From contig WOGZ01000085.1 in the NCBI GenBank assembly GCA_009733775.1, positions 51,424 through 115,423 on the forward strand: a stretch of 64,000 nucleotides of DNA, in the 5' to 3' direction. The first letter of the stretch is position 1. Every line of letters starts with the position of its first letter. Origin of the DNA: Alectoria sarmentosa (Eukaryota; Ascomycota; Lecanoromycetes; Lecanorales; Parmeliaceae). A model generated the notes under the pieces. It worked only from the letters and a program-made list of their open reading frames with translations, was not told the origin of the DNA and made no database searches. The translations under genes and the position numbers were made by a program. Of the stretch, positions 34,054-46,686 are shown piece by piece.

Positions 34054-36193
34054 TTATCTTGTCAGCTGTAGGTTCAAGACACGATTCGAGGGATCCTCAC
34101 CGTTTACCGTATTCCAAGCGTTGGAGTCATCGTGGCAGAAACAACCACAGCGCTCTTGAAGACTTCCATAGCCAGAGTCCGAACTCGGATTCTGGTATTC
34201 CGCGATGTTGGTGTGGTTGTACACCGGACCCGGAACTGAAGCGCTAGCTTCTGCGTTGAGATGAGGCGGTTCACGAAAGAAGTCGAAGGAGTTGCCTGTA
34301 GCGTCATTCACAGCCTCTTGGGCTGGCTCTACGATTCTCGGGACAGTCGTTCCAGCTGAAGCTGTCGCTGGGGAGGATGATCGCATTCGGTTGTTAGCTG
34401 ACGAGGTCGGTGCAATCGTGAGATGGTAATTCCGCGCTATTGTCGATTGGCATGTCCGCATTATGTCAACGACCATCGCCCTCACACGCTCCTCGATGGG
34501 TGCAATTTGAGATTCCACGATTGCTCGGAGATTTGCCTCAACTAGGAGGGGCAGAGTCGTTCGATTATAAATTTCAAAGTCTCGCAGTTCTCGAGACCGA
34601 GGCGAGGACGGTTCCAGGCTTTCTGGTGAGACATCATCTATTTCGTAGTCTAACATAGCTAGGTCAGACTTGACAGGCTCCCTGTGCTTCTCCATGAGAT
34701 GACTTACAGGGGCTTGGGATGGGCGCGCCTGGGAAGAGTATCTCGTAGATTCCTTCCCACGACACCCCCCATGTTTCTGTTATCAAACGCATCTTGTCTT
34801 GATCTACCCCTTCAGGCACTTGAGGCTCTTTTCGCTCGCATCTCTCTTCCGCATTCGCATGGAGAGCCATCTCGGCCTGGCTTTCCACAACAAGCCAGCA
34901 TCGAGGGCAAAGGATCGGCGCCCGGTGATTTCTCCTAAGATGTTGCCTGATTAACTCAATCAGACATGCTCATTACACCTAAGCTTAATTTGAGGCTCAA
35001 CTTACTTTAGCTGTGAAATATTGGAGAATCCGGGCCCTGCACATGATCGATATTTGGTACCCGTGTCACTGTTGGAGCAATATTTCTGTGCATTGTATTT
35101 ATAGAAGAAGCATGCAAACAGGCGTTTTTCGCCACCGTCTCCAGATTTTGTGGACCTGGATTTCCTTTTCTTCTTATTGTTTGCGTCTGGGGGAGGAGAA
35201 TCTCGGTCCTGCATTCGCTTTTTACCTCTTCCTGTAGAAGACGGTGTTCGAGAGCTGGAATCTTGCGAGAACGCGCCTGTGCTTGCTGCTTGGGATCCAT
35301 TCCGACTCCTGAAGTCTACTTTCCATTGAGGATTAAAAATAGTGTAGAAGTCCCTCATCAGAGAAACCATCATCCAGTGCTTTGCATGTGCTACAGTCAA
35401 CCAAGCGTCGTTCTCTGGCGATGGACTTGGAACATCTTCACTCAAATCGCTCTCTGTACTGGCTTCACTACTGGCTCTACTATCAGGTTCTCTTATCGGT
35501 GAACAGATGGGCTTTTGATCGAAGAGATAGCTGTAATGTGGACTGATTTGTTTGGCCGTGATGGATGGATTATTTCCCTACGACTGGCTGTCAGCTATGA
35601 CTTGAAACTCTTAAGATCCTTACGTTGATATAGCCTACCCTAGTGGGTGTCCCAGTATCTTCATCTAGCTGCGTACCTCTTTGTAGAGACATCAATGCAT
35701 TAGCTATTTCTTGCCCGTCCCTTGAATCAGCCTGTGAAGATGCTTCAACAACGGCGCTAGTCTGGGTATCAGGCCAGAGGGAAACCCATTCAGGGATATG
35801 TTGATTCGAATCGCAGCGCTTCATGCTCTCTTCCGCCCAAGCAACCTCTGGGCTGGTTTCAAGGCTCGAATAGCCACTATCGCGCGATGGCCACATTAGG
35901 TATGTCCCTGTGTTCGTATGTTCTAGGTCGGGTTTAATGATTTGTGGGGACGCTACTCTAAGCAATTCAGGACCGATAGATCCAAAGGCCTCGTTATCTT
36001 CATTCTGGCACCAAGCCTCAGGCGCCCAAGGACCTTTCTTAGCTGCGCCTGTACTTTCATAGCCACTCTCATGAAAATCACTTTCGAGGTCATTGGACAT
36101 CTTATACTCATTATCCAGTCTTTGCTTCCCTTGGCTGTCGAGAAGTTGAGATTTGGGAAGGCTGGCGGACTCCGCGAAGGCACGTTCATCCAT
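34054..36193 (-). CDS. C2H2-type zinc-finger protein of fungal regulatory type
   Basis: Four exons on the minus strand (35624-36193, 35006-35577, 34708-34946, 34054-34658) give 661 residues. The first ~230 residues are acidic and disordered, with two SGY motifs (HESGYESTG, SRDSGYSSLE). A Lys/Arg-rich linker (KKKRKSRS, possible nuclear localisation signal) leads to a Cys/His region: LFACFFYKYNAQKYC, RSCAGPGFSNISQLK, a splice, HLRRNHRAPILCPRC and ALHANAEERC. Then comes WEGIYEILFPGAPIPSPS, typical of a widespread fungal family of C2H2 proteins with a following long helical region. A third motif, SSDSGYGSLQ, is near the C-terminus. It is probably nuclear; targets are unknown. The last intron (34659-34707) is 49 bp with branch site CTGAC. 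An alternative terminal intron would change the last ~15 residues. Confidence 0.8.
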
Positions 36194-39100
36194 ATAAGCA
36201 CCAAAATTTTCTCAATAAACTCTACGTGAAAATTTCCAGAGTTTGAAGTCTCCTCAAATATTTCCGTTGTTTATATGCGATAAGTCTTCAAATTGGTGGC
36301 AAGGCTGGGGGTATGATTATTCAATGTCGCTGCAAGGCTGGCGAGCCGACCAAGAAATTCTTTCTGCAAAAGCTTCAAGATGCTACCACACTCTTGTCGG
36401 TTTCACAGTCCGTGCATCTAACTTACATGATAAAAGAGGAAGAAGTGGAAGTTGCTTGGAGACGAAGTTTCTGGCAGCTGAGGAAATGCCCAACTGTGCA
36501 TTCTTGGCACGATCGAGGCAACCATCAGCGCTAAACTCGGTACGGATACAGCCTTGCTTACTTAAGGTATCTCGAGCCCCGTAACCAATGCACTTATGTG
36601 CAATTCCACACTTTCGATGAGAATACACACTTGTGCGCCTCTCCTTGATGTTCGCTCTTTCACTACCCTAAGAGAAGACCTGCCAACAGCAGCGAAATGA
36701 ACAATTGCTCATTGCGCACTTGCGTAAATGGGAGCTTGAGTCCTGATGGACGCCGACCTTGTCATGCGGACGCCAAATGGGCCATACTCAGCCCAGATGG
36801 GTAAAATAAAGACTCTCACAGGTCACTTCATGAGGCTATGTTTTCTACAGTCACATCTGTGTTCCAGCCAGTGCATCTGGACTTGAAAAGCTTGCGACAA
36901 AGGGCCAATTGTGCACTTTGTGAGGAGAGCACAAATGCGTGTCGCAGTGCCAATGACTTTGATCTCAATCTTTTGGAAAGGTATATGAAGGGATTGGAAT
37001 TCAGTCAGGGCTTCTCATACATCCCTAGCCTTTAGCAGTCCTCTTATACTGTATATACCTTCTCCCGAAATACAGAAAATCCCGTCTAAAAAGCTGCGAT
37101 GCCCTATAATCCTCTCGCACCGAAGTCTGGCTCCACCACAGACAGGAACGAAAAACTGTCGGCGGCAGCGCTCAAGAATGGTATTGTCAGACTTCATCCA
37201 GGATGAGGGTCTTGAGGTTGACAATACCAAAATCACAGTCCCGACCCACAACAAGCTCAATGCATATATCGATACCAAATCTAAAGATGACCCTTGGTCA
37301 CCATACACTATCCAGAACAACACCTCAAGTGCGTTAAGCAAGGAGTATAAAGGGCGATAGTTCTGCTGGCATTTCAGGTGAGAGTTCTTAGGCTTTGGGC
37401 GTGAGAGATGCTAAGAAGCCATCAAGACAAGAGAAGCCGACACTGGCGAGATGTTGGAGTTTTCTTTGGCCGAGATGTTGTGCCTTTCAATTGGCTCGTC
37501 CCTATATTGATCGCCGGCGCTGTCGACTGAGCATCGCGGCTTCATGTGTACTTGTGGGTGTAAGTGAGGTCAGGGGAGACAACTACTTACGCTACTCGGT
37601 GATCGGCAGTGTCGAAATCTCAATATAACAGTCCGCGCAATGAGTGAGGGGGGGCGACGCAGTTCATCGTCTTGAGACTAGATCCCCGGAAGGGGCACTT
37701 GCTAGCACAATTACGTTTGGACCTATATTGGCACAGTGCTGGGACAGAGCAATTTGTCGAGAAACAGACCGGTTTGTGGGTAATAGGGACTTTGTTGAGA
37801 CTTTTTCTTTGGCGTTCCAGCGATGTAGAGTGTTGGTTGTGGATAATGTAGATATAGTATTCTGGATTCTAAGTACGCGTCGAGGCAGCTCGACTTGATA
37901 TCTCTTCCATCATTTGCCGATGGCCGGCAAGAACTCGTCCTGAGACCGTCTGCAATATCACTCTAGCAACCCTCCCCAACACCCTCAATCGCACTCTTTA
38001 GTCCTCGCACGTTCGCATCCGTTCTAGCCAATTGCGCATTTGCAAAAAGACGCTCCCTGACCATGATGTTGCGTACGGATTCCTGGTGCTGGATCTCCTG
38101 GAGGTGGAGGAGTGGTATTGGAAGGTATTGTGGGTGGCGCATCAACCGTTCAAAATCCTGAAATCGATGGCTGTAAATATAGAACGAATGGCGTGGAGAG
38201 TACTGTCAGAGTTCGAATTACTGGACCGTGGTCACAACGGAACGGTCGTTGAGGAAGACCAAACTGAACAGAGCTATATCTAATGAAGGAAATTCTGGAT
38301 TCGCGCCGTCGAGTCTTTCCTGGTGTTGGTGGATGCAGAACGGGCTTCGTGGATCCCGCAGGTACGAATCTCTACCGCAGTGGTGTATCTCAATCCCGGC
38401 AAGCTGAACTAGCGCATGGGTTGCAGGAATCTAGTCTAGAAAGCTCATTGAATATTGCAGAGAGAAGTCTGCAGACAGAGCGTCTGAGCAAGTTCCTACA
38501 CCGAAAGTGTAGGCCGCATCCCCAGCAGGTACGTTTGCCTTTGCCCTGGTCTTCACAGTCTTGCCGTGCTCCATCTCCCCGCTATCCCCCATCACTTCCT
38601 CTGTCCCGGATATTTAACCCTGTCCAATTCCAAGTCTCTTTCCCAGGCTCCTTTTCTCCTCCTCCGTCTCACATCATCCCTTCAAAAGACCCCAAGCACC
38701 CCAGTACCGTCCCCAACCCCTTAATGGCCGCTCTCGCAGCACTGTATCGTGCCCGAATATCTACCAGCTCGCCAACGTCTCGCTTGTTTGACACCACGCT
38801 GAGTGTCTCAGCTATAGTCCCTCCGCCCTATTCAATCGATGTGTAATTCATCATACCATTCATGTGTCGCCGGACGGAGGATATGAAGGAAGAGAGAGAA
38901 GGATAATCGCTGCGATATAGAGCTTGGTTCTTGGGCTTCGGTTTGGCTCTACACGTCTTCAGTGTCAGCCAGTCCGAGAGACTGCAGGAGGAGGGGAACA
39001 GGGCATGGAGCGCACCGTTGTAGGCAAGACACGCGTAAGCTAAGCCGGTAGGAATTGTTTGGCGTGAGGGCGTACGGAAGTCAATGAGAGGGTTCGTGCG

Positions 39101-39324
39101 CCATTATGTTGCCAGAATGGAGTGGGAAGAGCTGCTGTGATTAGATGGCACGAAAAAGTAGGAGTGAGCCGCATCGCTGCGGTCACGACTGTGGAGGATA
39201 CGATGGCAAAACTTTGGACAATGGCAAGGAGATGCGATATTTAAGACAATGTTGCTGGTTTATTGGACTTCAGAGAGAGTCGAATTGATAAAGTAAAGAC
39301 TACAGTTATGCCAGCGCCATCGAA
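36194..39324. other. Long stretch without a supported gene
   Basis: Several short open frames exist, including a 187-codon Pro/Ser-rich plus frame at 38283-38846, but none shows family motifs or convincing exon structure. No tRNA-like fold or tandem array stood out. Confidence 0.4.
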
Positions 39325-40047
39325 CTACGCGTCCTTATCCCCGATCATATCCCCGGAGCTGTTTTCATCTGCAAACTCAACATCTTCTTCTTCTTCTTCC
39401 TCGCCTTCACCATCTGGCGCTGTCAATCCCATACGCAAGCCATACCAATCTCCCACCTTAACCTCTATGATATCCTCCCCCATTGGTAAGAATCCAAAAT
39501 TCATCAGCACCTTCATGCTCCCCACATTCGCCGCATTCACGTCCGCGTATATATCCTCCAACCCGTTTTGCCAGAAGATCGGGATGAGCGCCGCGAGCAC
39601 TTCCGTCATGTAGCCTTGTCTCCAATACTCGGGACCGATCATAAAACAAAGCTCGTTCCTGTCGGCGTACCAGATTCCTGCATGTCCTATCACTACGCCT
39701 TCGTCCAGCGTGGTGATGACGGGGAGTGTGGACGAAGTGGTCATCGAGGCTGACGGGGGAAGGACGATGGCGAATCCAAGCTCTCCGTTTGTCGGCGACG
39801 CGACCATGGCTTCGAGATAGTTTTCCGTGCGGGACAGGGAGCCGTGGGGTGGGGACCTGCGCTCAGAGGGGGGATTTCTAGTAGAGGTTTGTGGACTGGA
39901 ACGCTTGGGAGATATGACCTACCAGTACCGCATTACCTCCTTATTGCTGTATAGCTTATGGAAGGCGGTGATGTCGAATTTGCGGGCTTCGCGCAAGACA
40001 AGGCGTTTTGTGTAGACGGGTTGGTTTAGAGGAGGTGTGTCCGTCAT
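39325..40047 (-). CDS. GNAT-family N-acetyltransferase
   Basis: Two exons on the minus strand (39923-40047, 39325-39856) give 218 residues. The N-terminus reads TKRLVLREARKFDITAFHKL, the standard opening of RimJ/RimL-type acetyltransferases, and the splice rebuilds VMRYWSPPHGS. The acetyl-CoA binding region is represented by CFMIGPEYWRQGYMTEVLAAL, i.e. the pyrophosphate-loop motif (Q/RxxGxG/A) in the degenerate form RQGYMTE, followed by NVGSMKVLMNFGF. The C-terminus is an acidic Glu-rich tail. It transfers an acetyl group from acetyl-CoA to an amine; the acceptor is unknown. Confidence 0.88.
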
Positions 40048-42333
40048 CGTGGTTGATGGGGTTACGAGGACTTGTCTTTGAAATGTAACAGTTGTGGTGA
40101 GTTACAAAGGCAGGTCCTTCTTTGCTCTTGGGAATCTGGTTTTTGGCATGTACGACAGAGGAACAAAAAGATTGTACTCTGTGTTGTTCTTTCCTAAATA
40201 TGCGTTACGATAATTTAGAAACCAAAGGAATGTAAGCCTTTACCGACAATGGTATATTGATCAGCCTTCAACCTATGCGTCCAATACTTTGCTCCTATAG
40301 TCAGGCATCCGCGGGATACCAATGCCTACGCGAGCGTATTCCAAAGCGCGAATGGATTTTCAATACCAAGAAACCCTTTGCTACCACGGCTCTTGAGATA
40401 TATAACCTCGGGATTGCCATGGACTGCCACCTCACTGCAGCGCTTGCCTGAATCGCCTGAAAGCCTGAAGACAATCGATTCTCATTGCTGAAATCACGGA
40501 GAGGTCCTTGGAACGCACCCATGAAGTACATTCTTGAGCGAGGAAGGAAGGCAACTAGACGTAAAAGGAGTCGAAAACAGGTGGAATACCTCCCACGAAA
40601 CTTTAGGAACCCTTCGTTAGAAGTAGTCCCTGCGCTACTTTTGAAAGGATCTAAAATGAATACATGCTTCTGTTAGCTTCTGCCAGTCCTTCACAAAGTC
40701 TCTGTTCCCAGTACGCACAGTTGAGCACTATGGGATATCCGCCAGATCAGTCTCGGTTCGATCTTGTCAGACTCGGGGAACAAAATACCCCTATCCAACC
40801 AACTTTCTCTTGCAGAAGCTGGTCTGGACCGTTGTCTGACCACGAATTTCCTCGTTGGTACTTATGCCATTAATGCCACTCGGCGCAAGACGAATTCGCC
40901 GTGATCCTAGATAGGTAATGTCCCAAATGAGCGTCGGGTGAGTACCGGTCGCCTACAAGCTTACTAAATTGAGTGGAAACTCACCATTGGCGTATGGTGA
41001 GCAACGACACCTTTCAAGGCATCATCGGTCTTTCGGTGGAGCCTCTTCTCGTGTCTCCTGGCCTCAAATTCCTCGATCGATACAGTTCGGTTACTGCGGG
41101 CTTTCTGGATCTGGACCCCCGATTTCCTGTCCAGCCTACTACCTAGGATTCTCTCGCGTCGGATTTGCGCTTAGGCCAGATTTGGTGGTCCAATATCCTG
41201 AGATTTGGGCGGGTGCTATTTGAGAATTTGAAGGCCGCGAAGGTCTCCGGTGATCTGGGACAGACTTTCAAAATGATCTGTCAGCAGTCTAACATGTGTA
41301 GTATGCCAATCTCGTCCTTGGTCTTACCGAGAGCCAAAAGATCTGGCGGCCTTGAAGCTATTTGCACGTACTGTACGGGGAAACCAAGCAGAGCTGAGAG
41401 CAGGAGTCAGCGGCGGGCGAAGCAACAAATAATAGCCGTTTTGCTTAATAAAAAGGAGTGCTTGCATATTTGCGCGTAGCCTCTTCCAGGGTCCTTGATC
41501 TTCTGTGCAGACTTTCGAAGGACAATCCTCTGAAAAGTCCTCCGCCTGTACGATATCCCTTGCTTAACTCAGGCCCGGGCGCATTATGGAGAAACTGGAT
41601 GCTTACGGCCAAAGCTATCTCATTCACAGAATTCCAGCTTGATAGGAGCCAAAATTAGACCCAGCTACGGCAAAGCTGATGGTAAATACGACATTTGGAC
41701 TAGCCATATCTCCAGACTTGACTTCTTTCCTCCTCCTTGGTCGCGCAGGTGTTCAGCCAGATGGATCTTCTGCCACTCAATCTTTTCATTGAGCGCCGTT
41801 CCCTTTTACTCGGTAATTTATCAGCCAATCATCGGTAGGGTACTAGTACCGAGGAACTTACCCTGAATACCTTAGCCAGTGAGAGAGCGAGATATTCGAT
41901 ACTTAGTAAGCAAAGCCGAGGCTAGTTCATATTTGGTATAATTCTATGCTAGCGAGTCATGGCCAAATTCTTTGAGTCTGTCTTGTCTGATTTACTCTGC
42001 CTTCATCTTCGTACTCTACGTGTTTCAAATGGCACCCGTCTCTGGTCGGGTTCTTCTTCATCTCCTACATCCGTTGGTCGATTCAGGACAGCCTTTCCTT
42101 ACTTACCATGAGCATTCCTTGCAGAGAAAGCCTTTGAAACGAAGAGACTAGAGTCTTTTTTCCCGAGCCTCAGCGCTAGACCACGGGACTCAGCTTTGGT
42201 ATGGCGCTAGATATTTACGCCGCTCCTTACCCCACTAAGGTATGGAACTACTACAAGGACCGAAGGGGACCGCCAAAATGGTGGCCAATGACCATTTCCT
42301 CTATTCCGTCGCTGTGCTCCAGAGCTTCCTCTC
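40048..42333. other. Stretch upstream of the NRPS without a supported gene
   Basis: Open stretches near 40680-40873, 41010-41150 and 41458-41658 look protein-like in composition but change frame and match nothing I can name. They could be relics of a gene, or an unrecognised N-terminal part of the NRPS. I see no condensation-domain motif in them. Confidence 0.35.
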
Positions 42334-45300
42334 ATGCTCATGGCTATCCAAAACGCTGCTCTTGGTGACGAAACCAAAGATATATCCCTCGCCGAATGGG
42401 AACAGATCCAAAAATGGAACGAAACTGTTCCTCCAACCATAGAAGCCTGCGTTCATCACCTGATTGAACAAAGGGTCCGCGACCAGCCTGACGATACAGC
42501 CGTGTGTTCGAGAGATGGATCACTGACGTACCAGGAGCTGGACACATATGCAGCACGATGTGCAAGGCGTCTGATCCAGTGTGGAATCAAGCCAGATGAT
42601 CTTGTCCCGATTTGTTTCGAGAAGTCCAAGTGGAATGTCGTTGCCATGCTTGCGACTTTGAAAGCTGGCGCAGCCTTTGTCCCTATTCCTTGCTCGCCCG
42701 TGCAAAGGATCAAGACCATCCTCAAGCTGGTCAAGCCCACTGTCATTCTCACATCGTTTCAGCAAGCGAGTATCTTTACAGATATGAGCGAGCATATTAT
42801 TGTTGTGGAGAAGAATTCCTGTAACAAGGCCGACACTGCCAAAGTTGAGTCTCTCGGGGTGGATGTGAGGCCGAGTAACTTGGCGTATGTCCTCTTTACA
42901 TCTGGTAGCACAGGTGTTCCAAAGGTGAGCTTGTGATCTGTCTACACCCACACGATATCCCATCAAGAGCCTGGCTGACACGTCTTGCTCGTGGGTTCGC
43001 ACAGGGAGCACAAATCGAGCACAGCCAGCTTTGCACCCATCTGAAGACATGGGGCGATACGGTCGGACTCGATCAGACTTCTAGAGTCTTCCAATTTAGC
43101 GCCCACGTGTTTGATGCAGTCATCGATGAGGTTTTCCTGCCGTTGATTTATGGTGGTACTATTTGCATCCCCTCGGACGACGATCGTATGAAGTAAGCAT
43201 GCGAGATCCTCTTGTTCTTTCAGATCTAAAGCTTGACTTGCTCTGCAGTAATATAGCTAGTACCATGAGAGACATGCGAGTCACATATGCCTTATTCACG
43301 CCATCTCTGCTTTCCACGCTTCGTCCTGAGGACTTTGACCTTGCTACGCTGAAGACATTAGTCATTGCCGGAGAGTCACCGCCACAAGACCTTCTTACGC
43401 TTTGGGCCAGCACTTCAGAGCTGCAGGTTTTCAATGCGTACGGTCCCACTGAGTGCTGCGTCATATGCTGTGCAGCCAATATTACTCAAACTGGGCCCAG
43501 AGCAAGAAATATGGGCAGGGCAATTGGCGATTCACTGTGGATCGTAGACGCCTCAGACATCAATATACTAGCTTCGATCGGTGTTGTTGGTGAGCTACTT
43601 ATTGAAGGTCCTACCGTTGGCAGAGGCTACATAGGTGCCGATGAAAGGGTAGCGACGGCTTTCGTGTCGGCTCCATCTTGGTTGCGCGACTTTCGAAGTG
43701 GCAGTAACCACAGACTTTACAGGACTGGAGATCTCGTTAAATACAACAAAGACGGCACAATCGAGTTTGTCGAACGCAAAGATAATCAGGTCAAACTACG
43801 AGGGCAAAGAATGGAGTTGGGTGAGGTGGAGCATCAAATACGGCGCGCTCTTCCCTCAAGAACGGAAGCAATTGCCGATATCATCTCGTCGCAGAATCAT
43901 GGAGGCGAGCCAATGCTTGTCGCATTCGTCCGCCTCGGAGGTGAGACAGATATGAGCAAGTCTGACGGCAGGTCTGTTCATCCGGTGACGGATTCGGCTA
44001 TCAAGCAGCGATTCAGTAATCTCGTCGTCAATCTGAAATCGCAACTTTCAGACGTCTTGCCCCCGTACATGATTCCTTCGGCCTTCATAGCCATGGCATC
44101 ATTGCCACATCTCGACTCATCTAAGGTTGATAGGGCAAGGCTCCGTGAAATCGCCATGGATTCCCTGTATTTACCACCCAACGGCGTCATCGCAGGCGGT
44201 GCTAGCGAGTCCCAACGCCCACCATTGACGGAAACGGAGAAAGAACTTCAACAAATCTGGGCAGAAGCTTTCAGAATAAACCCCTTCCGCATAGGCCTCG
44301 ATGACCACTTCTTCCGACTGGGCGGCGATTCCGTGACTGCAATCCGCTTAGTAGCAATCGCTCGTCGTGCAGGGTTCTTACTGACTGTGCACCTGCTTTT
44401 CGACCACCCCACAATTTCACAACTCGCCGCTGCAGTCCAACCGACCATTAGCACAATCCAAGAGAGGGAGATGCCTCAACCTTACTCTGGCCTCGGCGAC
44501 AAAGGTTCAGTCCAGGATCTTCGGATCGAAGCAATGTCACAATGTGGCATCAGACCTGACGTGATCGAAGATATCTATCCACTACCAAAGCATTACGAAA
44601 TCTACATGGCAGCTCCCGAACTCAGAGCCGCCATAACATTCCCACTCCCAGCACACATCGATCTGGAGCGATACATCGAATGCTGGAAACGGCTTATCAC
44701 ATCACATGACATGCTGCGTACTCGCATAATCAAGACGACAACGGGCTTGTACTCCATCGTCACTACCGAACCTCCTGTAATTCGGACAGCCACAGACGTT
44801 GAAAAGTTCATCGCAGAAGAGAAGAGAGTCACCGTCGGTTTCGGAAGTGCGCTGAGCCAGTACTGCCTCATCAAAGATCCGAACGATGTACACAAGACTT
44901 GTTTCGTCTGGACAGCCCACCACGTCATCTATGACGACTGGTCCCTCGGCGTGCTCAACTCAAAGCTGCGCAACGCATACGCTGACTCCAACCTCGCTCT
45001 CACTGAAGAGCCAAAGCCGAAAGAACTCGTCCAATATTTTCAATCCCTCGACCACAACGCGATTCTTGAATACTGGCGCGCACACTACGCTGGTGTCACA
45101 TTCAAGCCTCTGTTCTCACTACCAGCTGGACGCTACTGGGATGCAGACCAAGAAATACCTCTCCGGATCAACCTCTCCCCAAGCACAAAAGCCAAAAAGA
45201 CCCCATTCACCATTCCCGCCATAATCACCGTAGCCTGGGCACTCGCTCTCTCAGAGCACTTTGAAACGGCGGACATCGCTTTAGGCATACTACGTTCCGG

Positions 45301-45808
45301 CCGGACCTTTCCGGTCTCGGGCATAGAAAGCTTTATCGGACCGCTCGTCAATGTCCCACCATGGCACATTCACATCGACTCGACGGCCCTCGTGCACGAT
45401 TTCATTCGCGAGTTCCAGCGCGATCTATGGGAATCGACCGCCTACGAAGCCTTCGGCGTGCTCGAGGCTATGACATTGAGTCCCGAGTCAGCGGCCGCGA
45501 GCACGGACCTGATATGGCTGAACATCCACGCAAAGGACATTGAAGCGGAGGAGGAAGAAAAAAGGGGTGAAAAGGAGCTGCCGGCGCCAGAGGAGGAGAT
45601 GTTCTACCCCATGGCTCAGCCTTTGAGATTGGAATGCGCGGTCGATAGGAATGGATTCAGCGCTACGGCTCATTTTGATAGGAGCATTCGGGCAGAGCTC
45701 GTGAGAGGGCTGATGCAGACGTTCGAGCGGACTTTCGAAGCATTATCGTCTGCGGGACCCGAGCGGAGGATACTCGATATCATATCCAGCGATCACGCAG
45801 GCTCTTGA
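42334..45808 (+). CDS. Single-module non-ribosomal peptide synthetase (A-T-C)
   Basis: Three exons (42334-42924, 43005-43192, 43249-45808) give 1,112 residues. Adenylation domain: VHHLIEQRV, LTYQELD, A3 core YVLFTSGSTGVPKG rebuilt across intron 1, A4 FSAHVFDAVIDEVF (with the Asp that normally binds the substrate amine), A5 NAYGPTE (~322), A7 YRTGDLVKY, A8 VKLRGQRMELGEVE, A10 SSKVDRARL retaining the Lys. Thiolation domain: FFRLGGDSVTAIRL with phosphopantetheine Ser621. Condensation-type domain: IEDIYPLPKHYE, then active-site box AHHVIYDDW (His817-His818, Asp822) and a terminal domain. It would activate one amino acid and pass it to a partner or release it through the C domain. No thioesterase, reductase or N-terminal C domain was found. 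The ATG at 42334 is followed two codons later by another at 42340. Confidence 0.9.
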
Positions 45809-46236
45809 GGCGTCGATACAGAACACCAAAATCTCGCACTAGTTTAAAAAGCACGCACACCTACCTCCCTCTCCCATCCATCCATCCCCTCCTATCTGCC
45901 CTTCCCCCCATACCCATAACTTCCAAGTCCCCAATCTCGTAGATGAAATAGTCCCCTCACCCTCCTTCCATAGCGCCACACCAGTCCCTAGGTCCCCAAC
46001 CCGCATGAACCAAACAAACACCACCCTCCATCCTCCTGCAGCCATCCTGCTCATCTCATGCGCAACTAACTATCCACCAGCAGCATTATTTACTCATTCC
46101 ACCGCGACGCCCTCACCCCCATAGATAGCCCAAGTCATCGCTGTAACCACAGAGAAACAGCGTAATTTTGACACCGTTTCCACCCGCCCTTAACACAGCA
46201 ACCCTTAGTTTAATAATCCTTCCTACACTCAAATGT

Positions 46237-46272
<36 letters not shown>

Positions 46273-46579
46273 CTTGCGATCTATATCTGCGTGTGATGTA
46301 GGCGAAATCAATTCTTCTTTAAAATCCCCTCGCTAGGACATCAATCTGTCTATCCCATCGCTAAGACATCTATCGGTCTATTCCATCCCTAGGGCATCAA
46401 TCGGTCTATAACCCCTCGCTAGGACATCAATCGGTCTAGTTTCCATGTTCTGACCAACACGCACAATCACAATCACAATCACAACCACCTTCTCATCTCT
46501 ATATTCCTCTTCCTACTCCACCGCGCCTCTATATCTATCTATCCATAACCCCAGTTACCTCCCAACCCCATACACCAGC
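45809..46579. other. Repeat-rich spacer left of the gap
   Basis: Pyrimidine-rich sequence after the NRPS with a CT dinucleotide array (46242-46269), a 28-30-bp minisatellite (separate entry) and CACAAT units near 46460-46485. No gene is supported. Confidence 0.6.
46326..46439. repeat. 28-30-bp minisatellite (CCCTCGCTAGGACATCAATC)
   Basis: Four imperfect copies of a unit beginning CCCTCGCTAGGACATCAATC and ending GGTCTAT, with unit length varying by one or two bases. Confidence 0.85.
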
Positions 46580-46686
46580 NNNNNNNNNNNNNNNNNNNNN
46601 NNNNNNNNNNNNNNNNNNNNNNNNNNNNNNNNNNNNNNNNNNNNNNNNNNNNNNNNNNNNNNNNNNNNNNNNNNNNNNNNNNNNNN
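46580..46686. other. Assembly gap (107 N)
   Basis: A run of 107 unresolved bases flanked on both sides by C/T-rich low-complexity sequence with CTATCTAT units. The true length of the missing sequence is unknown. Confidence 0.99.

Noticed and set aside
38283..38846. 187-codon plus-strand frame
   Set aside because: Pro/Ser-rich, no recognisable motif, and its start lies in the middle of featureless sequence.
42334..45808. NRPS as part of a large biosynthetic cluster
   Set aside because: No oxidase, methyltransferase, transporter or second synthase lies within several kb; the acetyltransferase at 39.3 kb is of a general RimJ/L type.
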